From: Paeniglutamicibacter quisquiliarum
GTDB taxonomy: Bacteria; Actinomycetota; Actinomycetes; Actinomycetales; Micrococcaceae
Assembly (NCBI RefSeq): GCF_019084045.1
Contig: NZ_JAHRED010000005.1
Location: 186,001 to 250,000, forward strand
Reading direction: 5' to 3'
Length of the DNA stretch: 64,000 nucleotides
Below are positions 28,383 through 37,142 of the stretch, piece by piece. The position numbers and the translations under genes are program-made. The notes below the pieces were generated by a model. It worked only from the letters and a program-made list of their open reading frames with translations. It had not been told where the DNA came from and did not search any database. Numbering within the stretch: the stretch's first letter is position 1; each line of letters starts with the position of its first letter.

Positions 28383-29921
28383 ATGAGTGACGACGAAGCC
28401 ACAGGCGCCGCCCCGAGCAGGGCGCACCTGCTTGAAATGCGAGGAATCGAAAAGCGATTTCCCGGCATCATCGCCCTGCAGGATGTCTCCTTCGAGGTCT
28501 CCGCCGGCGAGGTCCACTGCCTGCTGGGCCAAAACGGTGCGGGCAAGTCCACGCTGATCAAGGTGCTTGCAGGTGCCCACAGGCCCAACGAGGGCCAGAT
28601 TCTGCTCGATGGCAAGGAAGTCGGTTTCTCCAGCCCGGATGATGCGATCAAGGCAGGCATCGGCACCATGTACCAGGAGCTCGACCTCGTCGAGACGCTC
28701 ACCGTGGCGGAGAACATCTTCCTGGGCCATGAGAAATCCCGGGGCGGCTTTAGTTCCCGTCGGGCCGAGCAGCTCGAGGCCGCGCGACTGCTGGCCGGCC
28801 TGGGGCACCCGGAGATCTCGCCGGACATGGAGGTCGGCTCGCTCTCCGCGGCCGGCCAGCAGATCGTCTCCATGGCCAGGGCCCTGTCCCGCGAGGTGCG
28901 GCTGATCATCATGGACGAGCCCTCGGCCGTCCTGGACTCCGAGGAGGTGCGCAACCTCTTTGACACCGTGCGCAGGCTTACCGCCGGCGGGGTCGCGGTC
29001 ATCTACATTTCGCACCGGCTCGAAGAAATCCGGGTGATCGGCGACCGCATTACCGTCCTCAAGGACGGTCGGGCGGTCGCCTCCAACCTCCCGGTCTCCG
29101 AAACGCCCAACGTGGAGCTCATCAAGCTCATGACCGGCCGTTCGATCACCAACGTCTTCCCGCCGGTTGCGGCCGTTGCACCGGATGCGGCCGAGGTCCT
29201 GTCAGTCACCGACCTGGTCGTGGCCCCGGGGCACGAGCCGATCTCCTTCTCCGTGCGCGCCGGGGAGGTGTTGGGGCTGGCGGGGCTGGTGGGCTCGGGC
29301 CGGTCGGAGATCCTCGGCGCCATCTACGGCACCACCAAGCCGGTCTCCGGAGCCGTCGGCATCGACGGCAGGAAGCTGCGCCCCGGCTCGACGGTCTCGG
29401 CGGTGAACGCCGGCATGGGACTGTGCCCGGAGGAACGCAAGAGCCAGGCGCTGCTGCTCGATGACACCCTGGTCGCCAACTTCACCCTGGCCAGCATCGG
29501 GCGCTATGCCACAGCCGGGTTTACCAGCGGCAAGCGCGAATACCAAGCCAGCATGGAGCAGGTCCGGAAGCTGGAACTGCGCCCCGCAGACCCGGCACGC
29601 GAGGCGCGCACGCTCTCGGGCGGAAACCAGCAAAAGGTCGTGCTGGGACGCTGGCTCTCGCACGGCTGCCGCGTGCTGCTGCTCGACGAACCCTCCCGCG
29701 GGGTGGACGTCGGGGCACGCAGCGAAATCTACAACCTCATCGCCGGGCTTTCCCGGGCGGGCATCGCCATCGTGGTGGTCTCCAGCGAACTCGAGGAGGT
29801 CCTCGGGCTGTGCCACGAGGTCTTGGTCGTGTCCGAAAACCGGATCGTGCACCGGGCGCCGGCCGGTGAATTGAGCGAACACCAGATTCTTGACCTCGTG
29901 ATGGAAGGGACCACACTATGA
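28383..29921 (+). CDS. Sugar ABC transporter ATP-binding protein (RbsA/XylG-like)
   Basis: A 512-residue protein with two fused nucleotide-binding domains, the hallmark of the ribose/xylose/inositol importer class. Domain 1 has Walker A GQNGAGKST (residues 49-57) and a Walker B IIMDEPSAVLD; its signature reads LSAAGQQ. Domain 2 has a degenerate Walker A (GLVGSGRSE), LSGGNQQK and LLLDEPSRGVDVGA, the usual pattern in this family. It overlaps the permease gene by 4 bp (ATGA). Energising import of a pentose, hexose or cyclitol is inferred; which one cannot be read from the sequence. Confidence 0.94.
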   Translation: MSDDEATGAAPSRAHLLEMRGIEKRFPGIIALQDVSFEVSAGEVHCLLGQNGAGKSTLIKVLAGAHRPNEGQILLDGKEVGFSSPDDAIKAGIGTMYQELDLVETLTVAENIFLGHEKSRGGFSSRRAEQLEAARLLAGLGHPEISPDMEVGSLSAAGQQIVSMARALSREVRLIIMDEPSAVLDSEEVRNLFDTVRRLTAGGVAVIYISHRLEEIRVIGDRITVLKDGRAVASNLPVSETPNVELIKLMTGRSITNVFPPVAAVAPDAAEVLSVTDLVVAPGHEPISFSVRAGEVLGLAGLVGSGRSEILGAIYGTTKPVSGAVGIDGRKLRPGSTVSAVNAGMGLCPEERKSQALLLDDTLVANFTLASIGRYATAGFTSGKREYQASMEQVRKLELRPADPAREARTLSGGNQQKVVLGRWLSHGCRVLLLDEPSRGVDVGARSEIYNLIAGLSRAGIAIVVVSSELEEVLGLCHEVLVVSENRIVHRAPAGELSEHQILDLVMEGTTL

Positions 29922-30946
29922 GCACCTCGGCCGAAACCGAGCTCAAAACCGCGCCAAGCCCGCCTCGCCGGCGCAGCGCCATGAAATGGCTGTTGGATGC
30001 CGGGCTCCGCCGGAACATGGGGCTGATCCTGGCCCTGGTCCTGCTTGCCGTGCTGGGCACCGTCACCGCGGGGGACAGGTTTGCCGACTCCAACAACGTG
30101 ATGACCATCGTGCGCCTGGCCGCGGTCACCGGGGTGGTCAGCATCGGCGCGACGTTCGTGATAACGATCGCCGGCATCGACCTGTCCGTCGGCGCGATCC
30201 TGGCGCTCTCCGCGGTCTGGGCGACGACACTCTCCGGGCAGGCCTTCGCCGATTCCACCTCCTGGATCTTCATGGCGCTGACCGCGATGGGGGTCGGTGC
30301 GGCCGCGGGGCTGGTCAACGGGATCCTGATCGCCTACGGCAAGGTCGTCTCCTTCATCACCACGCTGGCCATGATGGCCGCTGCCCGCGGACTGGCGGAG
30401 ATCATCTCCGACAAGAAGACGCAAATCATCACCGTCGACGGATTCCTCGAGACGGTGGGAGGAAACCTCTTCGGCGTCCCGGTCATCGTGCTGGTCTTCG
30501 TCTTCGTGGCCGTGGGGGGCTGGGTCCTGCTCAACCGCACCACCTTCGGCCGGCGAACCTTCGCGATCGGCGGCAACCCCGAGGCGGCCCGCCTGGCCGG
30601 AATCAAGGTCGAGCGCCACACCATGGCCATCTATGCCCTGGCGGGGCTGTGTGCCGGCATCGGCGCGTTCATGCTCATGGCCCGCACCACCACCGGCAGC
30701 GCCACCCACGGCACCGGCCTGGAACTCGACGTGATCGCCGCGGTGGTCATCGGCGGGACCCTGCTCACCGGCGGGCGCGGCTCGATCTTCGGCACCGTTC
30801 TCGGCGTGCTGATCTTCTCCACGCTGACCAACATCTTCACCCTGAACAACCTCTCGCTCTCGGTCCAGCTTGTCGCCAAGGGCGCGATCATCGTGATCGC
30901 CGTGCTGATCCAGCGCCAGCTGGCCGCCCGGCAGTCCCGCACCTGA
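29918..30946 (+). CDS. Sugar ABC transporter permease (RbsC-like)
   Basis: A 342-residue permease with about 8-10 membrane helices. Family motifs are GIDLSVGAILALSAV (N-terminal third) and the EAA-like loop ARLAGIKVERHTMAIYALAGL near residue 225; TTTGSATHGTGLELDVIAAVVIGGTLLTGGRGS is the conserved C-terminal segment. The N-terminal 30 residues are hydrophilic. It pairs with the ATPase before it and the lipoprotein after it. Confidence 0.94.
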   Translation: MSTSAETELKTAPSPPRRRSAMKWLLDAGLRRNMGLILALVLLAVLGTVTAGDRFADSNNVMTIVRLAAVTGVVSIGATFVITIAGIDLSVGAILALSAVWATTLSGQAFADSTSWIFMALTAMGVGAAAGLVNGILIAYGKVVSFITTLAMMAAARGLAEIISDKKTQIITVDGFLETVGGNLFGVPVIVLVFVFVAVGGWVLLNRTTFGRRTFAIGGNPEAARLAGIKVERHTMAIYALAGLCAGIGAFMLMARTTTGSATHGTGLELDVIAAVVIGGTLLTGGRGSIFGTVLGVLIFSTLTNIFTLNNLSLSVQLVAKGAIIVIAVLIQRQLAARQSRT

Positions 30947-30991
30947 CCCGCACCACACACACGCACCAAAAACTGTTTCAAAGGAGAAGTA

Positions 30992-32062
30992 ATGTTCAAG
31001 CCCACCGCAAGCCCGAAGAAGATGCTCGGCGCCGCAGCCCTGCTGGCCACCTCGGCGTTCATGCTCACCGCCTGCGTCTCCAACGCCCCGGCGGAACCCG
31101 CGCCCGCCTCCGGTGCCCCGGCCGCCGCAGCCGCCGCAGCCGCCGCCGGCTCCAACGCCGCAGAGGGCAAGAAGGTCACCATCGGCTTCTCCGTGCCCGC
31201 GGCCGACCATGGTTTCATGGCCGCGATGACCGATCTCGCCGTGGAGACCGCCAAGGAATACCCGGACGTGGAGCTGAAGGTCGCCGAGGGAACCAACGAC
31301 GTCAGCGTCCAGATCAGCCAGGTCGAAACCATGATCAACGACAAGGTCGACGCCATCGTGCTGCTGCCCTTCGACGGCGCCGCGCTGACCCAGGTGGCGC
31401 AGAAGGCCATGGACGCCGGCATCCCGGTGATCAACGTCGACCGCGAATTCAGCACCGCCCAGTCCTCGCGTGTCACAGTGCTGGGCGACAACTACGGCGT
31501 GGGCGTCTCCGCGGGCGACTTCATCTGCAACGAGCTCGACGGCAAGAAGGACGCAAAGATCGGCGAGATCCCCGGCATCGACTCGCTGCCGCTGACCCAG
31601 GACCGCAGCCGCGGATTCAAGGACGCGCTGGAAAAGTGCGGGCTTGAGGTCTCCAACCGGGTCCCGGCGGAGTTCACCGTGGAGTCCGGAGAGAAGGCCG
31701 CATCCAACCTGCTCCAGGCCGCCCCGCAGCTCGACGCCATCTGGAACCACGACGACGACCAGGGCGTCGGCGTGCTGGCGGCCATCAAGGCCGCCGACCG
31801 CAGCGAGTTCTTCATGGTCGGCAACGGCGGGTCGGCCAACATGATGCGCGAGATCCAGTCCGGCGATTCCGTCGTGAAGGCAACCACGGTCTACCCGGCC
31901 TACCAGGCCGCCGATGGTGTGCGCGTGGCCCGCCTCGTGGCCCAGGACAAGGCGCTGGGCGACCTGATGGACATCGAGATCCCGCGCCAGATCGTGCTCT
32001 ACGCGGCAGTGGTGACCAAGGAGAACGTCGAGCGCTACCTGCCGACGGCCTTCGAGTCCTAA
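30992..32062 (+). CDS. Sugar ABC transporter substrate-binding lipoprotein
   Basis: A 356-residue periplasmic-binding-protein type 1 protein anchored as a lipoprotein: signal peptide MFKPTASPKKMLGAAALLATSA and lipobox LTAC (Cys 28). A short Ala-rich linker (about 45-58) precedes the binding domain, which shows KVTIGFSVPAADHGFMAAM, IPVINVDREFS and WNHDDDQGVGVLAAI. It lies 45 bp after the permease gene with AAAGGAG before the ATG. The ligand-contacting residues resemble those of the ribose/galactose group, but ligand identity is not determined. Confidence 0.93.
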   Translation: MFKPTASPKKMLGAAALLATSAFMLTACVSNAPAEPAPASGAPAAAAAAAAAGSNAAEGKKVTIGFSVPAADHGFMAAMTDLAVETAKEYPDVELKVAEGTNDVSVQISQVETMINDKVDAIVLLPFDGAALTQVAQKAMDAGIPVINVDREFSTAQSSRVTVLGDNYGVGVSAGDFICNELDGKKDAKIGEIPGIDSLPLTQDRSRGFKDALEKCGLEVSNRVPAEFTVESGEKAASNLLQAAPQLDAIWNHDDDQGVGVLAAIKAADRSEFFMVGNGGSANMMREIQSGDSVVKATTVYPAYQAADGVRVARLVAQDKALGDLMDIEIPRQIVLYAAVVTKENVERYLPTAFES

Positions 32063-32117
32063 GCCCGCGCAGCACCAGCGATCCGCCCACCGGCAGCACC
32101 ACCGCAAGGAGTAACAG

Positions 32118-33257
32118 ATGTCCAGAACCGGCTCGGCCCTTGGCGTAGCAGTTATCGGCCACTCGTTCATGGGCAAGGCCCATTCCCAGGCCTGGCGCAA
32201 CGTCAACGCCGTGTTTGACACCCCGAAGGTGGCCCTGCGCGTGCTCGTCGGGCGCAATGCCGCATCGGTCGACGAGTCGGCGCGGCGCTACGGATGGGAG
32301 AAATCAAGCACCGACTGGCGCGCGAGCATCCTGCGCGACGACGTGGACATCGTCGACATCTGCACCCCGGGGGCGCTGCACGCCCAGATCGCGCTCTTCG
32401 CCCTGGAGCACGGCAAGCACGTGCTCGTGGAAAAGCCCTTGGCCAACACCCTGGCCGAGGCGCAGGCGATGGCCGGGGCGGCCGCCACCGCGGCCGCCTC
32501 GGGCGTGGTCTCGATGCTCGGGTTCAACTACCGCAGGGTTCCTGCGCTCGCGCTGGCCAGGGAGCTGGTGGCCTCGGGCCGGCTGGGGGAGCTGCGGCAG
32601 CTGAACATCCGCTACTACCAGGACTGGCTGGTCGATGAGGCCTCGCCCATGAGCTGGCGGCTGCGCCGGGAAGAGGCGGGTTCAGGTGCGCTGGGGGACC
32701 TGGGATCCCATGCCGTTGACCAGGTCCATTTCCTGACCGGGGCTCGCGTCAGTTCGCTGTCGGCAACCAGCCGGACCTTCGTCACCCGGCGCCCCGGCGC
32801 GGCGGGGGACGAGGACGTCACGGTGGACGACGCGATCTGGTCGACGCTGGAGCTGGACAACGGGGCGGTGGCAACCGTGGAGGCAACGCGCATGGCCACC
32901 GGGCGCAAGAACTCCTTGCGGATCGAGGCCTACGGGTCGCGCGGGTCCCTGGCCTTCGACCTGGAATCGCTGAACCACCTGCAGTTGTGCGAAGCAGGTG
33001 CCCCGGCCGGGGAGCAAGGGTTCAGGACCATCCTGGTCACCGAGCCTCAACACCCGTACCTCGAGGGCTGGTGGCCGACCGGCCACGTACTGGGATGGGC
33101 AGACACCTTCATCCACGAGGTCCGCGACCTGCTGCTGGCCATCGAGGGCCGAACCCCTGCCTCGCCGTCCTTTGCCGACGGGCTCGAGGTCCAGCGAGTC
33201 CTGGCCGCGATCGAGTCCAGTGCCGCCGCCGGCAGCGCCAGGGTCCGTGTGTCCTGA
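32118..33257 (+). CDS. Gfo/Idh/MocA family oxidoreductase
   Basis: A 379-residue NAD(P)-dependent dehydrogenase. The Rossmann start is AVIGHSFMGKAHSQAW (a variant of GxGxxG), the EKPLANT motif near residue 110 is the family lysine, and GALGDLGSHAVDQVHFL carries the substrate-binding Asp/His. It is the last gene of the sugar operon; with the isomerase on the other strand it could oxidise the imported sugar or cyclitol to a keto-derivative, as in inositol pathways. The specific substrate is inferred only from context. Confidence 0.92.
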   Translation: MSRTGSALGVAVIGHSFMGKAHSQAWRNVNAVFDTPKVALRVLVGRNAASVDESARRYGWEKSSTDWRASILRDDVDIVDICTPGALHAQIALFALEHGKHVLVEKPLANTLAEAQAMAGAAATAAASGVVSMLGFNYRRVPALALARELVASGRLGELRQLNIRYYQDWLVDEASPMSWRLRREEAGSGALGDLGSHAVDQVHFLTGARVSSLSATSRTFVTRRPGAAGDEDVTVDDAIWSTLELDNGAVATVEATRMATGRKNSLRIEAYGSRGSLAFDLESLNHLQLCEAGAPAGEQGFRTILVTEPQHPYLEGWWPTGHVLGWADTFIHEVRDLLLAIEGRTPASPSFADGLEVQRVLAAIESSAAAGSARVRVS

Positions 33258-33307
33258 TCCCCATGTTCCCGGCTGTGCGGGGGACACGCGCAGCCGGGAC
33301 GCCGCGG

Positions 33308-33838
33308 CTATTGCTCCGGGTTCCACCGATCGCCGGCGTGTTGCTCTTGCTGCCTGCCCCGGCCTTCGCGTGGCTCGAATTCCGTGCCGGAAAGCGGCGC
33401 GACGGCGCGCAACCCTCCGTCCTCGGCCAAGGCGGCACGTTCGGCGGCCTCTGCCTGCTCGGCTTCGCACAGCACGGCAAAGCAAGATGCCGACGCCGGA
33501 TTCGCGGCGGCAAGCGGGCTGTTGAAATAGCGCCGCCTGGACCATCTCTCGTAACTGCGGAATTCGACGGCAAAACCGCTGCCGACTTCCGCGGCCACGA
33601 GGCCGGCCAGCCGGTTGCCTTCGGCGGTGTGGGCCCGCGCCAGTGCCTTGTTGCGGAAGGCGTGCTCCTCGTCGAGGGACTCGTAGTACGAGAGCTCCCA
33701 GCTGCGCAATGCCGCCACGAGCTGCGCACTGAGCGACGTGTCCGAATAGTCAACGGGATGACCGAGCCACAGGACGGTGTCGGCGTGGTCCGGAAAAAGT
33801 CGAATCACCGGTGGACGGGACGTGCGTTGAAGTGCCAT
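33308..33838 (-). CDS. Conserved hypothetical protein
   Basis: A 176-residue protein of unknown function. Its first 120 residues (VLWLGHPVDYSDTSLSAQLVAALRSWELSYYESLD, then AEGNRLAGLVAAEVGSGFAVEF) have the regular charge pattern of a conserved actinobacterial hypothetical; the last 50 residues are polar and probably disordered. It has no signal peptide or membrane helix. It stands alone between the convergent sugar operon and a divergent DedA gene. Confidence 0.72.
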   Translation of the reverse strand: MALQRTSRPPVIRLFPDHADTVLWLGHPVDYSDTSLSAQLVAALRSWELSYYESLDEEHAFRNKALARAHTAEGNRLAGLVAAEVGSGFAVEFRSYERWSRRRYFNSPLAAANPASASCFAVLCEAEQAEAAERAALAEDGGLRAVAPLSGTEFEPREGRGRQQEQHAGDRWNPEQ

Positions 33839-33993
33839 CGGGCCAGCCTAACAACTCGGCCGGCCCGACAGGCGACCGCCGGCGCGGACGGCGCCGGGGC
33901 GGCCCCGGCGCGTCGCCCAACGCGTGAGGCATTGAACACATAGTGGTCTCCGTTCCTGTGGATACGCGGCGGCTTAAGAGACACTGAAAGACA

Positions 33994-34695
33994 ATGACTA
34001 CCTTGATTGCGCTACAGGCCGCGACCGCCGACACTTCCGGCGGAAGCCTGATCACGAGATTTGCCGACTGGGCGGTGCACCTGATGGAGGTCATCGGGGC
34101 ACCCGGTGCCGCGCTGGCCATCGCGCTGGAAAACCTCTTCCCGCCGCTGCCCTCCGAGGTCATCCTGCCGCTGGCGGGATTCACCGCAAGCCGCGGGTCG
34201 TTTTCCCTCGTGGAGGCGCTGCTGTGGACGACGATCGGGTCGATCTTCGGCGCCTACGCGCTGTACTGGGTCGGCCGGGCACTGGGGCGCGAACGCACCC
34301 GGGCCATCGTCGGCTGGCTTCCGCTGGTTGACATCGAGGACGTCGACAAGGTCGAGGGCTGGTTCGAGCGCAACGGCGCCAAGGCGGTGTTCTTCGGCCG
34401 GATGATCCCGATCTTCCGCTCGCTGATCTCCATCCCCGCAGGCATCACCAAGATGAACCAGGGCAAGTTCCTGGGCCTGACCGCCGCCGGATCGCTGATC
34501 TGGAACTCCATCTTCGTCCTCTCCGGGTTCTACCTGGGGGAGAACTGGCACGTGGTCGAGGCCTATGCCGATGTCTTCCAGAAGATCGTCATCGTTGCGG
34601 TGGCATTGCTGCTGGTGCTGTGGGTCGTGCTGAAGGTCCGCAAGTCCAGGGCGAAGAAGCTGGCGACCCTGCAGGATGCGGACGCCGCCAAGTAG
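33994..34695 (+). CDS. DedA family membrane protein
   Basis: A 233-residue member of the DedA/SNARE-associated family, which includes flippases for undecaprenyl phosphate and other lipid carriers. The conserved motifs are present: ENLFPPLPSEVILPLAGF (acidic and Pro residues in a re-entrant helix), FGAYALYWVGRALGRE and FFGRMIPIFRSLISIPAG, with the essential Arg. About four to five membrane segments; the C-terminus is basic (KVRKSRAKK). A terminator follows. Confidence 0.92.
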   Translation: MTTLIALQAATADTSGGSLITRFADWAVHLMEVIGAPGAALAIALENLFPPLPSEVILPLAGFTASRGSFSLVEALLWTTIGSIFGAYALYWVGRALGRERTRAIVGWLPLVDIEDVDKVEGWFERNGAKAVFFGRMIPIFRSLISIPAGITKMNQGKFLGLTAAGSLIWNSIFVLSGFYLGENWHVVEAYADVFQKIVIVAVALLLVLWVVLKVRKSRAKKLATLQDADAAK

Positions 34696-34721
34696 CGCGC
34701 GCCGCCGGACCGAGCCCCGGG

Positions 34722-34784
34722 GCCCGGCCGCACTTCACTGTTTTTCGCATCGCGCGGAGCACGGGGAGTGCTGCCGGGCTTTTT
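34722..34784 (+). terminator. Probable terminator of the dedA gene
   Basis: GCCCGGC (34722-34728) and GCCGGGC (34773-34779) flank an inner AGCAC/GTGCT hairpin, followed by T5. The long loop lowers confidence. Confidence 0.6.
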
Positions 34785-34847
34785 GCTGTCCCCAAGGGGG
34801 CCCGTGCGCCGCGTCGGCGATGTTCCCGCGGAGCCTCGCATTGCCTC

Positions 34848-34890
34848 TTGACATCCGCTTCATGCGCTCCTAGGTTAGTTACATGAGTAA
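34848..34890 (+). promoter_or_regulatory. Promoter and operator of the YtrA-like operon
   Basis: TTGACA (34848-34853), 17 bp, then TAGGTT (34871-34876). TTACATGAGTAA (34879-34890; TTAC-N4-GTAA) lies directly over the expected transcription start. This is the best sigma-70-like promoter in the window, and the palindrome sits where a YtrA-type repressor would block it. Confidence 0.65.
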
Positions 34891-34949
34891 TGAACCACTG
34901 AACCAACCAAGCATCCGGGTTCGGTGCATGTCAAGAAAGGTTGGCCGTC

Positions 34950-35339
34950 GTGAGCGCCATTGATGATTCACGGCCGATCTTCCTCCAGATCGCGGAGCTG
35001 ATCGAGTCCGAGATCGTCGCCGGCACCATGGCCGAAGAGGCCCAGGTGCCCTCGACCAACGAGTTCGCCGTCTACTACCGCATCAACCCGGCCACCGCGG
35101 CCAAGGGCGTGAACCTCTTGGTTGAAAGTGGAATCCTGTACAAGAAGAGAGGCATCGGCATGTTCGTCGCCACCGGGGCCCGCGACCAGTTGCTGGGAAA
35201 AAGGCGCAGCGCCTTCGCGGCCCAATACATCCAACCGCTGGCCCGCGAGGCCCGGAAGCTCGGCATCGACGCCGAGACGCTGGCATCGATGGTCCGCCAG
35301 TCACTGGCCGCCGAGTCGGCCGAAGGGAGCGTCCGCTGA
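34950..35339 (+). CDS. GntR family regulator (YtrA-like)
   Basis: A 129-residue regulator consisting of a winged-helix domain (about 10-75: IFLQIAELIESEIVAGTMAEEAQVPSTNEFAVYYRINPATAAKGVNLLVESGILYKKRG) plus a short C-terminal helix pair, the YtrA layout without a ligand-binding domain. The GTG at 34950 has AAAGG nine nt upstream; a TTG at 34941 is the alternative. Its stop overlaps the ATPase start by one base. YtrA-type genes typically repress their own ABC operon and respond to cell-envelope stress; here that is an inference supported by the palindrome at its promoter. Confidence 0.9.
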   Translation: MSAIDDSRPIFLQIAELIESEIVAGTMAEEAQVPSTNEFAVYYRINPATAAKGVNLLVESGILYKKRGIGMFVATGARDQLLGKRRSAFAAQYIQPLAREARKLGIDAETLASMVRQSLAAESAEGSVR

Positions 35340-36262
35340 TGGCACCGACATCCGCGCCGGCCATCGAGGTCCGGAACCTGACAAAGACCTACCGCGACGC
35401 CAACGCGCTGGACGGGGTTTCGCTGGCCCTGGAGGAAAACCGGATCTACGGGCTGCTGGGCCGCAACGGCGCCGGCAAGACCACCCTGATGTCCATCCTC
35501 GCCGGCCAGGGCTACCCGACCGGCGGCCAGGTGCTGATCCACGGCAGGAACCCGTACGAGAACGACTCGACCCTGGCCCGGATCTGCTTCATCCGCGAAT
35601 CCCAGAGGTACCCCGATGACTTCAGCCCGCACCAGGCCTTCAAGGCGGCCGCGCTGTTCTTCGCCAACTGGGACCAGGAGCTGGCCGAGCGGCTCATCGA
35701 GGACTTCAACCTGCCGACCAGGCGGCGCATCAAGAAGCTCTCCCGCGGCCAGCTCTCGGCCGTCGGGGTCATCATCGGCATGGCGGCGCGGGCCGAGGTC
35801 ACCGTCTTCGACGAACCCTATCTGGGGCTGGACGCGGTGGCCCGGCAGATCTTCTACGACCGCCTGGTCGAGGACTATGCGCTGCACCCGCGCACCATCG
35901 TGCTCTCCTCCCACCTGATCGACGAGATCGCCAACCTCCTGGAACATGTCGTGGTCATCGACAAGGGCAGGATCCTGCTCGACGAGGATGCCGACACGCT
36001 GCGCGGCTCGGCCGTGGCGGTGACGGGAAACCAGGACAAGGTTGCGTCCTTCATCGACGGGTATCGCGTGCTGCACCGCGATTCCCTCGGCTCCCTGGCC
36101 TCGGTCACCATCCAGGCCAGGCTCGGGGCGACCCAGCGGGCCATGGCCGCCGAGATCGGGCTCGAGCTCTCGCCCGTTCCGCTGCAGCAGCTGGTCGTGC
36201 GCACCACCATGTCCGCCCAAGCCGAACCCCACGGGGATCACTACCAGGAGGCCCTCAAATGA
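35339..36262 (+). CDS. ABC transporter ATP-binding protein of the YtrA-like operon
   Basis: A 307-residue ATPase. Walker A is GRNGAGKTT (about residues 40-48), the signature is LSRGQLS (a variant of LSGGQ), Walker B is VTVFDEPYLGLD and the H-loop is SSHLID. The C-terminal 80 residues form an extra domain (about 225-307) with the accessory beta region common in YtrB-like exporters. Overlaps at both ends (1 bp with the regulator, 4 bp with the permease) show a tight operon. Confidence 0.93.
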   Translation: MAPTSAPAIEVRNLTKTYRDANALDGVSLALEENRIYGLLGRNGAGKTTLMSILAGQGYPTGGQVLIHGRNPYENDSTLARICFIRESQRYPDDFSPHQAFKAAALFFANWDQELAERLIEDFNLPTRRRIKKLSRGQLSAVGVIIGMAARAEVTVFDEPYLGLDAVARQIFYDRLVEDYALHPRTIVLSSHLIDEIANLLEHVVVIDKGRILLDEDADTLRGSAVAVTGNQDKVASFIDGYRVLHRDSLGSLASVTIQARLGATQRAMAAEIGLELSPVPLQQLVVRTTMSAQAEPHGDHYQEALK

Positions 36263-36954
36263 ACCGCGTCGTCAAGGTCGCCCGCATGCAGCTGATCAAC
36301 AAGTGGCCATTCCTCGGGATCCCGATGGTGATCCTGGTGGCCTCCACCCTCATGACCTTCGGCATCTGGGCGCTGCTGCCGGCCAGTGCCCGGGAGGGGG
36401 AGCTGTACTCGGGCTCGGGCCAGGCCGTCATGTGGTATTTCCTGGCCCTGGGCATCCAGTCCCTGACCTACACCTTCCCGTTCTCGCAGGCCATGAGCGT
36501 CTCGAGAAGGAGCTTCTACCTGGGAACCCTTGGGCTGTTCGCCGCCATCGCGCTGGGCTTCTCGATCCTGTACTACCTGCTGGGGCTGGTGGAGAAGGCC
36601 ACCGGCGGATGGGGCTTCAACGGGCAGGTCTTCGCCCTGGGATGGATTTCCCAGAACAACGCGGCGATCCAGATCCTGTTCTACTTCGTGGCCATGGTGC
36701 TGCTGTTCATGATCGGCTTCTGGGCGGCAACGGTGTACATGCGCTGGAAGGCATCCGGCCTGCTGGTCGCCGGCATCGGCTTCGCCGTCCTGGTGCTGGG
36801 CATGGTTGCCCTCGCGACGCTGAACGACGCCTGGCCGCAGGTCGGCGCCTGGTTCGCCGCGATGCAGGTGCTGGGCCTGAGCATCGTCCTGGGGATGCTC
36901 TGCGTGCTCCTGGCCGGCGGCTCGTACCTGACCCTGCGACGGGCCACCGCGTAG
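36259..36954 (+). CDS. ABC transporter permease of the YtrA-like operon
   Basis: A 231-residue membrane protein with about six helices (for example WPFLGIPMVILVASTLMTFGIW and GSYLTLRRA at the end). It lacks any extra domain and is not clearly similar to a named exporter family, but its position as the last gene of a GntR-ABC operon marks it as the transport partner of the ATPase. The stop codon lies within an 11-bp tandem repeat. Confidence 0.85.
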   Translation: MNRVVKVARMQLINKWPFLGIPMVILVASTLMTFGIWALLPASAREGELYSGSGQAVMWYFLALGIQSLTYTFPFSQAMSVSRRSFYLGTLGLFAAIALGFSILYYLLGLVEKATGGWGFNGQVFALGWISQNNAAIQILFYFVAMVLLFMIGFWAATVYMRWKASGLLVAGIGFAVLVLGMVALATLNDAWPQVGAWFAAMQVLGLSIVLGMLCVLLAGGSYLTLRRATA

Positions 36955-36973
36955 CCACCGCGTAGCCACCGCG
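36943..36973 (+). repeat. 11-bp tandem repeat across a stop codon
   Basis: GCCACCGCGTA is present at 36943-36953 and 36954-36964, with a partial third copy to 36973. The first copy supplies the permease's last residues and its TAG stop (36952-36954). Further downstream, GAAACCCC/GGGGTTTC form a long hairpin (about 37000-37060) without a T-run. Confidence 0.8.
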
Positions 36974-37129
36974 GGGCCGGCGCGGCAAAACGGCCATCCG
37001 AAACCCCTGGCGGGTCGGCCCGGCCACGTGCGTCGCGGGGCCGGCAAGCCGGGGGTTTCGTGCGTGGCGGGCGGTGTCATTCGCGCCACATGCGGGCCCG
37101 GCGGTGCCCCGGCCGCGGGGGATCGGCGG

Positions 37130-37135
37130 TATCCT
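37130..37135 (+). promoter_or_regulatory. -10 box of the exonuclease-BRCT gene
   Basis: TATCCT ends 7 nt before the GTG at 37143, with no ribosome binding site between. Confidence 0.45.
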
Positions 37136-37142
37136 TTGGTTC

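Noticed and set aside
29729-32257. 842-residue minus-strand frame across the sugar ABC operon
   Set aside because: It mirrors three clearly identified transporter genes and is made of His/Asp/Gly/Arg-rich sequence without any domain.
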